Assembly (NCBI GenBank): GCA_035712365.1
Contig: DASTAW010000033.1
Location: 124,001-188,000 of the forward strand
Reading direction: 5' to 3'
Length of the DNA stretch: 64,000 nt
Origin: Terriglobia bacterium
GTDB lineage: Bacteria; Acidobacteriota; Terriglobia; UBA7540
The notes beneath the pieces were generated by a model that worked only from the letters and a program-made list of their open reading frames with translations, did no database searches and was not told the origin of the DNA. Numbering within the stretch: position 1 is the first letter of the stretch; every line of letters begins with the position of its first letter. A program made the translations under genes and the position numbers. Positions 16,969 through 25,808 of this stretch are shown in pieces.

Positions 16969-17721
16969 CTAGCGTGCTTTGCGGGCCAGGTAAACCGTGC
17001 GCTGGCCGGGAAAGATCCTCCATTCGCGCGCGAAGGCGGCCTGGTCCCAGGCTCGAATGGTGCTGAAGCCGGCGCGGCGAAGGCTTTGGCGGACTTCGGC
17101 TGCGGTCCAGGCCACCTGCTCCACGCGCTCAACAGTCCGCTGCCAGCTTTTGCCCTTGCGAATGAACCACTCGGCGTTGCTCCAACCTTTGCGGCGACGC
17201 CGGTCGTAGCCGCCGTGCATCACCAGGACAACTCCAGCCAGCCCCAGCCGCCAGGTACCCGTCCAGGCCTTCTCAAACGCCAGCCGATTGTTCACGTCAA
17301 AAAAGAACCAGCCGCCCGGGCGCAACGCCCTCGCCACCGCGTGGGCCACGCGATCAAGATCGGACTTTCGCGGCACGTGGTTGACCGCGTCGAATTCGCA
17401 CGTCACCAGGTCCACGGCTTCCGGCAGGCGAAAGCTGCGCATGTCGCCGTGCAGCACGGTCAGGCGGACGCCCTTCTGCCGCGCCTTCTGCCGGGCCAGC
17501 CTGCACATGGCCGGTGAGGCGTCAACGCCATACATGCGGATGCCACGCCGGGCCAGCGCAACGGCCGTGGTTCCTGTCCCGCAGGCGAGGTCGCACGCCG
17601 ACTCCGCGCGCCGCACGACGTCCCCCAGCAGATGCCGCCGCACGCGCCCCATCGGCGCCCGCAGCGGCTCGAACAGCCGGTCGTAGTAAACCGCCAGCAG
17701 CTGGTAAGGAGAATCAGCCAT
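16969..17721 (-). CDS. Class I SAM-dependent methyltransferase
   Basis: About 250 residues. The Rossmann motif I (ACDLACGTGTTAVALARRG) and following acidic strand (YGVDASPAMCRLARQKA), then HGDMRSF, VDLVTCEFDAVNHV and LRPGGWFFFDVNN give a standard SAM-binding fold. The remaining C-terminus shows no feature that identifies the substrate. ATG at 17721 is chosen because MADSPYQLLAVYYDRLF matches family N-termini, while the 42 extra upstream residues are low-complexity. Confidence 0.82.
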   Translation of the reverse strand: MADSPYQLLAVYYDRLFEPLRAPMGRVRRHLLGDVVRRAESACDLACGTGTTAVALARRGIRMYGVDASPAMCRLARQKARQKGVRLTVLHGDMRSFRLPEAVDLVTCEFDAVNHVPRKSDLDRVAHAVARALRPGGWFFFDVNNRLAFEKAWTGTWRLGLAGVVLVMHGGYDRRRRKGWSNAEWFIRKGKSWQRTVERVEQVAWTAAEVRQSLRRAGFSTIRAWDQAAFAREWRIFPGQRTVYLARKAR

Positions 17722-17900
17722 AGCAATGTCCGCGCCCGGCTGCGCTGGCCGGCTTCCTGTCCCGCTTGATTTTGGCATTCCTCTTGCCCCTGGAGGAGAG
17801 TCAAGATCCCTTGGGGTGGCTGCGGCTCCCCGGCACGCTTCCCTCATTCCCTGGCTCAGAGGTCACGCCAGAAACGCACGCCGTTCCGAATATCACGGTT

Positions 17901-17954
17901 CCCTCGCCCCCTTGGGGGAGAGGGTGGCGAGCGACGCGAGCCGGGTGAGGGGGT
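17901..17954. repeat. Dispersed palindromic repeat, copy 1
   Basis: CCCTCGCCCCCTTGGGGGAG, then AGGGTGG, a small internal hairpin (CGAGCGACGCGAG), then CCGGGTGAGGGGGT. The same order of blocks recurs at 24395-24448 with a different internal hairpin. This is a non-coding dispersed element, here in the gap between the methyltransferase and SnoaL-like genes. Confidence 0.65.
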
Positions 17955-17997
17955 AGCGAGGCCCTGCGCATTGTCACGGACCCGGCGTGAAGCCCCG

Positions 17998-18363
17998 CTA
18001 GAAAATCCCGTTCTCGTTGGGGGATTCGTCCGGCACGTCCTGAGAAGCTTCCCACTCCTCCACGATCAGATCGCCTTCGAACCGGAAAATGTGAATCACC
18101 GACCAGTGGGAGTCCGGCGCGAGCGCCACTCTTCCGTGGATGGCAACCAGGTTTCCTTCCTCGACGGCGCGCAACATCTGGTAGGTCTTGCCGGGAAACT
18201 GTTTTGCATTTTCTTCCATGCCCTTAAGCAGCGATTGCCGGTCACCTTTGAAGTATGCATTGTGATGACGAAACTGCGGATGTATGTGCTTTGCATAAGC
18301 CTCCTGCACTCTGCCCGATGAAGCCAGCTTGAGAAATGACTCGGCGATTTCTTTCCTGGTCAT
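17998..18363 (-). CDS. SnoaL-like (NTF2-fold) protein
   Basis: A 121-residue protein starting MTRKEIAESFLKLASSGRVQEAY, followed by HPQFRHHNAYFKGDRQSLLKGM, MLRAVEEGNLVAIHGRV and HIFRFEGDLIVEEWEA. This is the pattern of NTF2-fold SnoaL-like proteins, small cone-shaped domains that may be enzymes (polyketide-cyclase type) or orphan binding proteins. ATG at 18363 lies nine bases after GGAGG. Longer upstream starts lack a ribosome site. The substrate is unknown. Confidence 0.82.
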   Translation of the reverse strand: MTRKEIAESFLKLASSGRVQEAYAKHIHPQFRHHNAYFKGDRQSLLKGMEENAKQFPGKTYQMLRAVEEGNLVAIHGRVALAPDSHWSVIHIFRFEGDLIVEEWEASQDVPDESPNENGIF

Positions 18364-18678
18364 GTCTGGTAGCCTCCCCGATTCAGACATTATCGCGCTT
18401 TTTGCGGCAGCGGAGAGTTTCCTCATCTGAAGGTACAGGAAGCTTTCCTTTTTAGCACAAGACGGCGGCCTCTGCTGTGGAAATTTCCGCTGCAGGTGCC
18501 GGAGCGGACCTATAGAGGGCCGGTTCATAAGCGCCGTCCCCCCACAATTCGGAATCGGTCAAAACTTTGGTAACATGACATGGGGCCGGGATACATTTCG
18601 TTCGTGACCGCATATAAACTCCGCGTCCGGCGAGCGGTACGCACCTGCCCAGAAAAACTGAGGATTGAGGCAAGACCT

Positions 18679-20337
18679 GTGAATCACCTGGAGGGCCGGC
18701 AGGGTGACGCTGCCCAGACCTGGTACAAGGACGCCATCATCTATCAGCTCCATGTCCGAGCTTTTTGCGACAGCAACGGCGACGGCATCGGGGATTTCAG
18801 GGGCCTGACGCAGAAGCTTGATTACATTCAGGAATTGGGGGCCACGGCCATCTGGCTTCTCCCTTTTTATCCCTCGCCTCTGAAAGATGACGGATATGAC
18901 ATTTCTGATTACTACAGCGTGCATCCCAGCTACGGGACGCTGGATGATTTCAAGCTGTTCATGGAACAAGCCCACTCGCGCGGCTTAAGGGTGATCACGG
19001 AGCTGGTAGTGAATCACACTTCGGACCAGCATCCCTGGTTCCAGCAGTCACGCAGTTCGCCGGACAACCCTTATCGTCACTGGTATGTCTGGAGCGACAC
19101 GGATGACCGTTACCGCGACGCGCGGATCATTTTTGTGGACACGGAAATGTCCAACTGGGCCTGGGACCCTGTCTCCAGGGCGTACTACTGGCACCGCTTC
19201 TTCGGCCATCAGCCCGACCTCAATTATGACAATCCCGAAGTCCGCGAGGAAATCTGGAACGCCATGAAGTTCTGGCTGGAGATGGGCGTGGACGGCTTCC
19301 GGCTGGATGCCGTGCCTTACCTCGTGGAGCGCGAAGGGACCAATTGCGAAAACCTCCTCGAAACCCACGAGATCCTCAAGACGCTGCGCAAACGGCTCGA
19401 CGAAAATTTCCCCAACCGGATGCTCCTGGCGGAAGCCAACCAGTGGCCGCAGGACCTGGGTCCTTACTTCGCGGACGGCGACGAATTTCACATGGCATTC
19501 CATTTTCCGCTGATGCCCCGCATGTTTATGGCCATCAAACTGGAGGACCGCAAGCCGATCATTGAAATTCTCCAGCGCACCCCGCAGATTCCCGAGAATT
19601 GCCAGTGGGGCATCTTTCTTCGCAACCACGATGAGCTGACGCTTGAAATGGTGACGGACGAAGAACGCGACTATATGTACGATGTATACGCCATGGACAG
19701 AATGATGAAGCTCAACGTGGGAATCCGCCGCAGGCTGGCGCCTCTGCTGGACAATGACCGGCGGCGCATCGAACTGATGAACGGAATGCTGCTGTCGCTG
19801 CCCGGCACGCCGATCATCTACTACGGCGACGAAATCGGCATGGGCGATAACGTCTATCTCGGAGACCGCAACGGCGTCCGCACGCCGATGCAGTGGAATG
19901 GCGGGTGGAACGCGGGCTTTTCGATGGCCGACCCGGAACGCCTTTTTTCTCCTTTGATCTCCAACGCCGTTTATGGCTACCAGGGCGTCAACGTACTGTC
20001 GCAGCAGCGTTCTGAGCATTCCCTGTTGTCCTGGATGCGGCGGATCGTAAAACTGCGAAAGATAAGCTCGGTTTTTGGACGAGGAACCATCGAATTCCTG
20101 GATCCCGAAAATCACCGGGTGCTTGCCTACATCCGGCAGTGGGAAAACCAGCGCATCTTGATCGTCAACAACCTCTCAAGTAGCGCCCAGGCGGCCGAGC
20201 TCGACCTCAAACCTCTGCGCGGCTTTATCCCTATTGAACTGTTCGGAGGCAGTCCGTTTCCCCGAATCGGAGAGCTTCCTTACCTCTTGACATTGGGCCC
20301 GTACCAATTCTACTGGTTTCGCTTGCGCCGGTTCTAG
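18679..20337 (+). CDS. treS: Trehalose synthase (maltose alpha-D-glucosyltransferase), GH13
   Basis: Interconverts maltose and trehalose in the cytoplasm. The GH13 barrel opens [20 protein letters not shown] and contains the conserved regions: [28 protein letters not shown] (nucleophile Asp), LLAEANQWP (acid/base Glu) and [10 protein letters not shown]. The [20 protein letters not shown] and [20 protein letters not shown] segments are typical of TreS. With 552 residues it is the catalytic form without a fused maltokinase. GTG at 18679 after TGAGG is chosen over the in-frame ATG at 18580, whose extra residues are not family-like. The next two genes follow closely and suggest a compatible-solute operon. 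Confidence 0.92.
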   Translation: MNHLEGRQGDAAQTWYKDAIIYQLHVRAFCDSNGDGIGDFRGLTQKLDYIQELGATAIWLLPFYPSPLKDDGYDISDYYSVHPSYGTLDDFKLFMEQAHSRGLRVITELVVNHTSDQHPWFQQSRSSPDNPYRHWYVWSDTDDRYRDARIIFVDTEMSNWAWDPVSRAYYWHRFFGHQPDLNYDNPEVREEIWNAMKFWLEMGVDGFRLDAVPYLVEREGTNCENLLETHEILKTLRKRLDENFPNRMLLAEANQWPQDLGPYFADGDEFHMAFHFPLMPRMFMAIKLEDRKPIIEILQRTPQIPENCQWGIFLRNHDELTLEMVTDEERDYMYDVYAMDRMMKLNVGIRRRLAPLLDNDRRRIELMNGMLLSLPGTPIIYYGDEIGMGDNVYLGDRNGVRTPMQWNGGWNAGFSMADPERLFSPLISNAVYGYQGVNVLSQQRSEHSLLSWMRRIVKLRKISSVFGRGTIEFLDPENHRVLAYIRQWENQRILIVNNLSSSAQAAELDLKPLRGFIPIELFGGSPFPRIGELPYLLTLGPYQFYWFRLRRF

Positions 20338-20383
20338 GGCCCCGGACGCCGGCAGCGTTGCAAAGGGTCCTTAAGGAGCAGCA

Positions 20384-21658
20384 TTGGCCGAGGAACTTTT
20401 TCTCTCCGACGAGTTTATCCGCAAGCTCACGGCCGTGGGCGAGGTGGACATCCTCGTCGGAGTGCCCACGTTCAACAATCGCCGCACCATCGAACAGGTG
20501 GTCAATGCCATCCAGTTGGGGCTGGTGAAGTATTTCCCTCGCGAGCGCGTGGTGCTGATCAACCCGGACGGCGGGTCCAACGACGGAACTCCGGAGGCGG
20601 TCAGAAACTCCTCCATCCTGGACTTTCGCACCCTGCTTTCTTTAAGCCCGTTGCGTACCATCCACCGCATCACCACCACGTATGGCGGCGTGGACGGCCG
20701 CGGCAGCGCCTGGCGCATCATCATGGCCGCTGCAGACCTGCTGCGCGCCAAAGCCTGCGCCGTGGTATCGCCCGATCTCGAGAGCATCTCTCCCGAGTGG
20801 ATCGAAGCCCTGGTCCGTCCCGTCTACAAGGAACACTGTGACATGGTCACACCCATCTACCATCGGCATAAATACGATGGCATGCTGGTCAACAACATCA
20901 TCGCGCCGGTTATCAGCGCGGTTTATGGCGTGAGGGTCCGCGAGCCCGTGGGCGGCGAAATTGGGTTCTCCGGTCGGCTGGCGTGCCGGTTCCTGGAACA
21001 GGACGTCTGGCATGAAGAATTTGTGCGGGCCCATTCCGAAATCTGGATGATCACTCGGGCGATTGCGGACGGCTGCAAGCTGTGTCAGTCGTTTCTCGGG
21101 CCCAAAATCCATGCCCCGGAAGCTTCCAGCCAGAATATTGTCGCCACCATTCAGCAGGCCCTGGGTACGCTCTTCCGCTGCATGGAGAGCCAGGAGGACT
21201 ACTGGCTTCCGCGCACCGAGGCCCCGCAGCCGGTGCCTGTCTTCGGCTTCGAATACAGTTCCGGGGTCGAGCCGCGGCGCTTCAACAGGAAAAAGCTGCT
21301 CGCCATGTTCCAGAACGGCGTCAGCCAGTTGACTCCGGTGCTGGAATCCATCCTTTCGGCAGAGACGCTCGCGCAGGTCCGCGATGTTGCGCAACAGAAT
21401 GGAACGCCCTTCCGCTTCCCAGACGAACTCTGGGTGAAGATCGTTTATGAATTCGCCGCTTCTTACCATCACTCGGTCATCAATCGGGAGCACCTTCTCC
21501 AGGCCTTGACGCCCCTCTATCGCGGCCGGATCTATTCGGTGGTCCTGGAAAACCAGCGAGCTGACAGTGAGCAGATCGAGAAAAGGCGTGAACTTCTGAG
21601 CGAGGAGTACGAAAAGCAGCGCCCTTATCTGGTGGAGAACTGGACCCGGAAACCGTGA
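20384..21658 (+). CDS. GT-A glycosyltransferase resembling glucosyl/mannosylglycerate synthases
   Basis: A 424-residue soluble glycosyltransferase. The N-terminus VDILVGVPTFNNRRTIEQVV and the SPDLESISPEWI segment (likely nucleotide-sugar/metal site) place it in the GT2-like GT-A fold. REPVGGEIGFSGRLA is reminiscent of the VGGE motif of mannosylglycerate synthase, and the C-terminal helical part (DELWVKIVYEFAASYHH) also fits that group. The start is TTG at 20384 with AAGGAG 11 bases before it. Being 46 bases after treS and eight bases before a mechanosensitive-type channel gene, it probably makes a glycosylglycerate-type compatible solute. Acceptor and donor are inferred. Confidence 0.75.
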   Translation: MAEELFLSDEFIRKLTAVGEVDILVGVPTFNNRRTIEQVVNAIQLGLVKYFPRERVVLINPDGGSNDGTPEAVRNSSILDFRTLLSLSPLRTIHRITTTYGGVDGRGSAWRIIMAAADLLRAKACAVVSPDLESISPEWIEALVRPVYKEHCDMVTPIYHRHKYDGMLVNNIIAPVISAVYGVRVREPVGGEIGFSGRLACRFLEQDVWHEEFVRAHSEIWMITRAIADGCKLCQSFLGPKIHAPEASSQNIVATIQQALGTLFRCMESQEDYWLPRTEAPQPVPVFGFEYSSGVEPRRFNRKKLLAMFQNGVSQLTPVLESILSAETLAQVRDVAQQNGTPFRFPDELWVKIVYEFAASYHHSVINREHLLQALTPLYRGRIYSVVLENQRADSEQIEKRRELLSEEYEKQRPYLVENWTRKP

Positions 21659-21666
21659 GGTGAATT

Positions 21667-22374
21667 ATGGGACAGCTTATTCTGAATACCCTGAGTCAAA
21701 CGTTGGGCAATTTCTTCAGCGCGCTCACCTTGTTCCTGCCGCGGGTCCTCTCGATGGTGGTCGTCATCGTGGCAGGCTTCCTGATCGCCCTCGTCCTCAA
21801 GTTGATCGTCCGCAGAATCTTTGGCATCGCTGGCTTCCGGAAATACTGTGACTCGGCGGGCCTCACCCAGATGATGCGCAAGGCTGCTTTGCCCCCTCCA
21901 GTCGACTTGCTGGGCCAGCTCATTTTCTGGGTGGTCTGGATTGTTTTCATCGTTCTGGGTGTCGATGCTCTCGGCATCGGGGCCCTTCGCGAGCAGATTT
22001 CCAGGTTCTTTCTCTTCCTGCCCCAGATTTTCGTGGCGCTGGTCGTTCTGTTCATTGGATTGCTGATTGCCAATTTCTTTTCGCGGGCCACCTTGCTGGC
22101 CGCCGCCAATGCCAATTATCCTTCGGCAAGGCTGCTCGCCACCCTGGTCCGATTGCTCATCATCATTTTCTTTGTCACGATGGCGCTGGAACAGATCGGC
22201 CTGGGGCGCCGAGTGGTCCTCATCGCCTTTTCCATCGCCTTCGGCGCCGTCATGATGGGTACTGCCATCGCCTTTGGACTGGGCGGCCGCGATGTGGCCA
22301 GGCGATTTCTGGAAAGGCAGTTTACGGATAAAGAAGAACCCACCGAGAAGGACGAAGAAATTTCCCCGCTCTAA
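21667..22374 (+). CDS. Mechanosensitive-channel-type small membrane protein
   Basis: A 235-residue protein with about five hydrophobic segments. It matches the conserved TM-helix repeat found in MscS-related proteins: MVVVIVAGFLIALVLKLIVRRI, then IFVALVVLFIGLLIANFFSRA and VLIAFSIAFGAVMMGTAIAFGLGGRDVARRF. The last of these is the pore-helix-like Gly/Ala-rich segment. There is no large MscS cytoplasmic domain. The gene starts eight bases after the glycosyltransferase stop, with GAGGTG as ribosome site. In this setting it could release or sense solutes during osmotic downshift (inference). Confidence 0.8.
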   Translation: MGQLILNTLSQTLGNFFSALTLFLPRVLSMVVVIVAGFLIALVLKLIVRRIFGIAGFRKYCDSAGLTQMMRKAALPPPVDLLGQLIFWVVWIVFIVLGVDALGIGALREQISRFFLFLPQIFVALVVLFIGLLIANFFSRATLLAAANANYPSARLLATLVRLLIIIFFVTMALEQIGLGRRVVLIAFSIAFGAVMMGTAIAFGLGGRDVARRFLERQFTDKEEPTEKDEEISPL

Positions 22375-22469
22375 GGCCCGCGCAGAATCCAGGGCCCGCG
22401 CACGGCTCACGCTCCGCGCCTCTTCCCATGCGCGCAACGCAGGTGGTGACTCAGTTTGGTTGCGGCCTT

Positions 22470-22554
22470 GTGGCACGGCCATCCCGTTCGCTGCGCTCAG
22501 GGCGGGCCTGGCCGTGTCATTTCACGGAAGCATGGGCGAGGACGCCCGTGCCAC
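22470..22554. repeat. Dispersed palindromic element with GTGGCACGG ends
   Basis: The stretch begins GTGGCACGG and ends CCGTGCCAC, a 9-bp perfect inverted repeat. Inside is a second stem (GGCCATCCCG and CGGGCCTGGCC). The right part CATGGGCGAGGACGCCCGTG closely matches the element inside the Ser/Thr kinase gene at 36949-36972. Confidence 0.65.
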
Positions 22555-22611
22555 GAATCAAACTGAATCACTACCGCAGGGTAACTGCCCCATTTCGCTG
22601 CTCTCTCGACC

Positions 22612-22620
22612 TGATATAAT
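22612..22620 (+). promoter_or_regulatory. Extended -10 promoter of the Hsp70-like gene
   Basis: TGATATAAT (22612-22620) is a perfect TATAAT with the upstream TG of an extended -10 element, 28 bases before the start codon. No clear -35 box is present 17 bases upstream, as is common with extended -10 promoters. Confidence 0.55.
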
Positions 22621-22647
22621 GGTTCGGCGGAGGCATTCAATCGAGAA

Positions 22648-24282
22648 ATGAAATTAGGGATTGATTTCGGGACAACCCGGATTGTGGCCGCATTTGTGGA
22701 CCGCGGCAACTATCCTGTGGTCGTCTTCGAAGCGCCGGACGGAAATTCGCTGGAATGGTTTCCGCCCCTGGTGGCCGTCAAGGGTGGCGAGCGGCGCTAC
22801 GGCTGGGAGGCATGGGCCGCCCAGGAAGAGCCGGGCTGGACGGTGGTCCGTTCCCTCAAGCGCGGGCTCGATTATGCCGGCCCCGGCACGCTGGTCCAGA
22901 TTGGCGATCAGCAAATCCCGATGTGGAACTTGCTCCACGAGCTGTCGCTGGCCCTCCGAAAGGCGCTGCTCGAAAGCTCCACGCTGCCGTCTGGCGGGGA
23001 CGAGACCCTCGACGTGATGCTGGGCGTGCCCGCAAACGCCAACAGCAACCAGCGTTTCCTCACGGCGGAAGCCTTCCGCCAGGCGGGCTTCAACGTGCTG
23101 GGCCTGTTGAATGAACCTTCAGCCGCCAGCATCGAGTTCGGCCACCATAAGCGCACTTCGCACCAATTCAGTGAAAAAATGCGCATCCTGGTGTACGACT
23201 TGGGCGGTGGGACCTTTGACGCCTCGCTGGTGGAACTGGACGAGCGCGAGCACGTGGTTATTGCTTCTGAAGGAATTCCCACGCTTGGCGGCGACGATTT
23301 TGACGAAGTGCTCGCCGGGCTCGCTCTCGAGGCAGGCGAGATCAGCGTCATCGACCAGGACAGCCTCTCGCAGGCCGAAATGTTCCGCCTGCACGAAGAG
23401 TGCCGCCAGAAGAAGGAGGGCCTGCACCCGAACACGCGGCGGATTGTGCTCGATCTCGGCAACGTGCGTCCCGGCTGGCCGCAGGTGACGGTTGCCATCG
23501 GCGATTTTTATGAACGCAGCCGGCCGCTGGTGGAAGAAACGCTGCACGCCACGGAAGATCTGCTCGAGGCGCAGGGCCTCGCTTCCGGCGGCGACGGCGC
23601 GAAGCAAGGCGAGCAGCCGCGGCTGGAAGCCTTATATATGACCGGCGGAGGCAGTGAGCTGCCGCTGATTGGCCGCATGCTCCGCGACACTTTCGGCCGT
23701 CGCGTTCGGCGATCGGCTCATACGCGGGCCGCCACGGCCATCGGACTGGCCATCCAGGCGGACGCCACCCAGGGCTACGTTTTGCGCGACCGATTCACCC
23801 GCCACTTCGGCGTGTGGCGCGAGGCTGAGGCGGGCCATCGAATCATCTTCGATCCTCTGTTCGCCAAAGGCACGCCGCTGCCCGGCCCGTCCGATCCTCC
23901 GCTGCTCAATTCGCGGCGCTACTATCCTGTCCACAACATCGGCCATTTCCGGTATCTCGAGTGTACGCACCTTACCGATGACGGCCGCCCGGCGGGAGAC
24001 ATCACCATCTGGGACGACATCCGCTTTCCCTTCGATCCGTCGCTGCGCGATAATGCTGCGCTGGACCAGGTAACCGTGGGATACCTCACCAATGGCCATC
24101 GCTGCGAGACGGAGGAAAGCTACGCCTGCGACCGCGGCGGGACAGTGACAGTGACCATCGCCAACCTGCCGGAAGGCTACAACCGAAGTTACCGGCTGGG
24201 ACGCTGGGCAACTTCAGAGGCGCTGGTGGTGCCAGGCCGTAAGAAGCCGCGCAGCCGAAAAGAAAAAAGACCCGGGCAGTGA
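22648..24282 (+). CDS. Hsp70-family protein (DnaK-like ATPase)
   Basis: A 544-residue Hsp70 homologue. The actin-like ATPase domain is complete: GIDFGTTRIVAAF (phosphate 1), NEPSAASIEFG, VYDLGGGTFDASLVEL (phosphate 2), GGDDFDEVL and YMTGGGSELPLIGRML (adenosine site). After about residue 370 the sequence does not look like the classical DnaK substrate domain. It is shorter, with beta-type segments (HFGVWREAEAGHRIIFDPL) and no helical lid. It therefore belongs to the divergent Hsp70 proteins. No DnaJ or GrpE gene lies nearby. The partner and substrate are unknown. Confidence 0.88.
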   Translation: MKLGIDFGTTRIVAAFVDRGNYPVVVFEAPDGNSLEWFPPLVAVKGGERRYGWEAWAAQEEPGWTVVRSLKRGLDYAGPGTLVQIGDQQIPMWNLLHELSLALRKALLESSTLPSGGDETLDVMLGVPANANSNQRFLTAEAFRQAGFNVLGLLNEPSAASIEFGHHKRTSHQFSEKMRILVYDLGGGTFDASLVELDEREHVVIASEGIPTLGGDDFDEVLAGLALEAGEISVIDQDSLSQAEMFRLHEECRQKKEGLHPNTRRIVLDLGNVRPGWPQVTVAIGDFYERSRPLVEETLHATEDLLEAQGLASGGDGAKQGEQPRLEALYMTGGGSELPLIGRMLRDTFGRRVRRSAHTRAATAIGLAIQADATQGYVLRDRFTRHFGVWREAEAGHRIIFDPLFAKGTPLPGPSDPPLLNSRRYYPVHNIGHFRYLECTHLTDDGRPAGDITIWDDIRFPFDPSLRDNAALDQVTVGYLTNGHRCETEESYACDRGGTVTVTIANLPEGYNRSYRLGRWATSEALVVPGRKKPRSRKEKRPGQ

Positions 24283-24305
24283 TTAATTTAATGGCTGGTG
24301 GGTGG

Positions 24306-24336
24306 CGCAGATATCGCGCTATTCGCGATGTCTGCG
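24306..24336 (+). terminator. Strong hairpin after the Hsp70-like gene
   Basis: A 13-bp stem with one G-T wobble (CGCAGATATCGCG 24306-24318, CGCGATGTCTGCG 24324-24336) and loop CTATT lies 24 bases after the stop. Only three T follow, so it is a weak intrinsic terminator or an mRNA 3'-end stabiliser. Confidence 0.5.
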
Positions 24337-24394
24337 TTTCAGGCGGCTCGAACTTGTTTACGTACTGTCCGCGCCGTCTCAAGTAAATGACAAG

Positions 24395-24448
24395 CCCTCT
24401 CCCAGGGGAGAGGGTGGTTCCGCCTGGCGGAACCGGGTGAGGGGGTTT
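24395..24448. repeat. Dispersed palindromic repeat, copy 2
   Basis: CCCTCTCCC, GGGGAGAGGGTGG, then an internal hairpin (GGTTCCGCC and GGCGGAACC), then CCGGGTGAGGGGG. It has the same block order as copy 1 at 17901-17954, with an unrelated internal hairpin. Confidence 0.65.
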
Positions 24449-24482
24449 TGCCATCATCGAGCCAATCACCTAGCCCTCTAGC

Positions 24483-24507
24483 GCGGACCTCCGCATTTGA
24501 GGTCCGC
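24483..24507 (+). promoter_or_regulatory. Hairpin directly upstream of rpiB
   Basis: A perfect 9-bp stem, GCGGACCTC and GAGGTCCGC, with a 7-base loop CGCATTT ends 23 bases before the rpiB ATG. It lacks a T-run, so it is more likely a 5'-leader structure or a small repeat than a terminator. Confidence 0.4.
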
Positions 24508-24530
24508 GGTTGCTCTCTGAGGAAAACAAA

Positions 24531-25001
24531 ATGCGAATAGCCATTGGCGCCGATCACGCCGGCTTTATGATGAAGGAAGAACTTGCCGCCGAGGTTCGCA
24601 AACTCGGCCACGACCTCCTTGACGTAGGGGCGCGCCACGCCGATCCATCGGACGATTATCCCGACTTTGCCGAGGCGGTCGGCAGGGCCCTCATGGAGGG
24701 CAAAGCCGAGCGCGGGGTGCTTATCTGCGGCAGCGGCGTCGGGGTCTCGGTGGCCGCCAACAAGATGCCGGGAATCCGCGCCGCGGTCTGCCACGACGCC
24801 TATTCGGCCCACCAGGGAGTCGAGCATGACAACATGAACGTGCTGGTGCTGGGCAGCCGCATCATCGGCCCGGAACTCGCCCGCGAACTCGTTCGAACTT
24901 ATCTCGCCGCCCGGTTCTCAGGCGAAGAACGCCACTGCCGCCGCCTGGCGAAAGTGGACGATATCGAACACCGCTATCTTGCTTCCAAATCAGCCCCCTG
25001 A
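24531..25001 (+). CDS. rpiB: Ribose-5-phosphate isomerase B
   Basis: Interconverts ribose 5-phosphate and ribulose 5-phosphate in the pentose phosphate pathway. The 156-residue protein begins MRIAIGADHAGFMMKEELA and shows DVGARHADPSDDYPDFA, GVLICGSGVGVSVAANKMPGIRA (active-site Cys and anion hole) and HDNMNVLVLGSRIIGPELA. These are all standard for RpiB/LacAB isomerases. ATG at 24531 follows GAGGA; an upstream in-frame start at 24510 is unnecessary. The C-terminus (CRRLAKVDDIE) is also typical. Confidence 0.95.
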   Translation: MRIAIGADHAGFMMKEELAAEVRKLGHDLLDVGARHADPSDDYPDFAEAVGRALMEGKAERGVLICGSGVGVSVAANKMPGIRAAVCHDAYSAHQGVEHDNMNVLVLGSRIIGPELARELVRTYLAARFSGEERHCRRLAKVDDIEHRYLASKSAP

Positions 25002-25171
25002 TCTCCCCTGGCCGGCAACTCGGCAGGCCCGCCCGCCCATCCTGGCGGCCCACAACACACTCTTTGCAGCCCCAAGACAAAATCCTGACAACTGCGCGGA
25101 GCCAGGACGGTAGAATCGTGTCAAATGCAGCTCAAAAGGGTGTGGTTAGTTTATCCACACGGGGGTATGGG

Positions 25172-25477
25172 ATGGCCAAAAGAATGCCGGATCCTTCTTC
25201 GACTCTGCGCCTGGCCGGAGCGGAGGTCACCGCCTGCGACGGCTTAACGTTTGCATTTACGTGCGAAACACTCTCCGATGGCACTCCGAGGACGATCTAC
25301 GCGAACGTCAGGATCATGAACAGCGGCGAAGTGAATGTGTGCGATTACGAAGTCCGGAGAGGGCAGGTTCCCCGCATGGACCGCGAACCGCCCATGCTCT
25401 TTCCGGACAGCGACGGTTTGGACGAAAGCACCCTTGAGGGCTATTGCCTGGCTGACTTTGTCAGTCGCACCCAGTAG
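25172..25477 (+). CDS. Hypothetical protein, about 101 residues
   Basis: ATG at 25172 follows a G-rich ribosome site (GGGGG). The sequence (MAKRMPDPSSTLRLAGAEV, then GLTFAFTCETLSDGTPRTIY, EVNVCDYEVRRGQVPRMDR, STLEGYCLADFVS) has balanced composition and alternating strands. There is no signal peptide or known motif. A longer start at 25064 would add 36 residues of poor quality. The family is not recognised. Confidence 0.5.
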   Translation: MAKRMPDPSSTLRLAGAEVTACDGLTFAFTCETLSDGTPRTIYANVRIMNSGEVNVCDYEVRRGQVPRMDREPPMLFPDSDGLDESTLEGYCLADFVSRTQ

Positions 25478-25808
25478 GCCGGCGTATAGGACGCCGTCAG
25501 ACGCGCCGACCGGGCGTTGCGCGAAATGGAACAGACATCTGAAGGTCCAGGCTCGATCTTCGGCGCTGCCAGCCTGACTTCCAACCTGGACATCGGCCTT
25601 CGTCACATTCTGCCTGTTGATCCATTCCTCATCGCAATCGCCGCTGCACTTAGATCCGGGCCTTTCACCGCGAGTCGCGGAAATACTTTTGTGCAAACCA
25701 TCCCGCCAATTCGATTGCTGGCCAATCGCCTGATTGATTCAGCGCCGCCGCGCGACCGCTTGGTTCTGGCCGGAAACGGTGCTACGCTTGTGTAAACGGG
25801 AGGACCCT
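25478..25808. other. Gene-free stretch before the Gly-rich protein gene
   Basis: No supported gene. A 92-codon open frame at 25517-25795 has no ribosome site or recognisable motif. The stretch presumably carries the promoter of the following gene. Confidence 0.35.
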
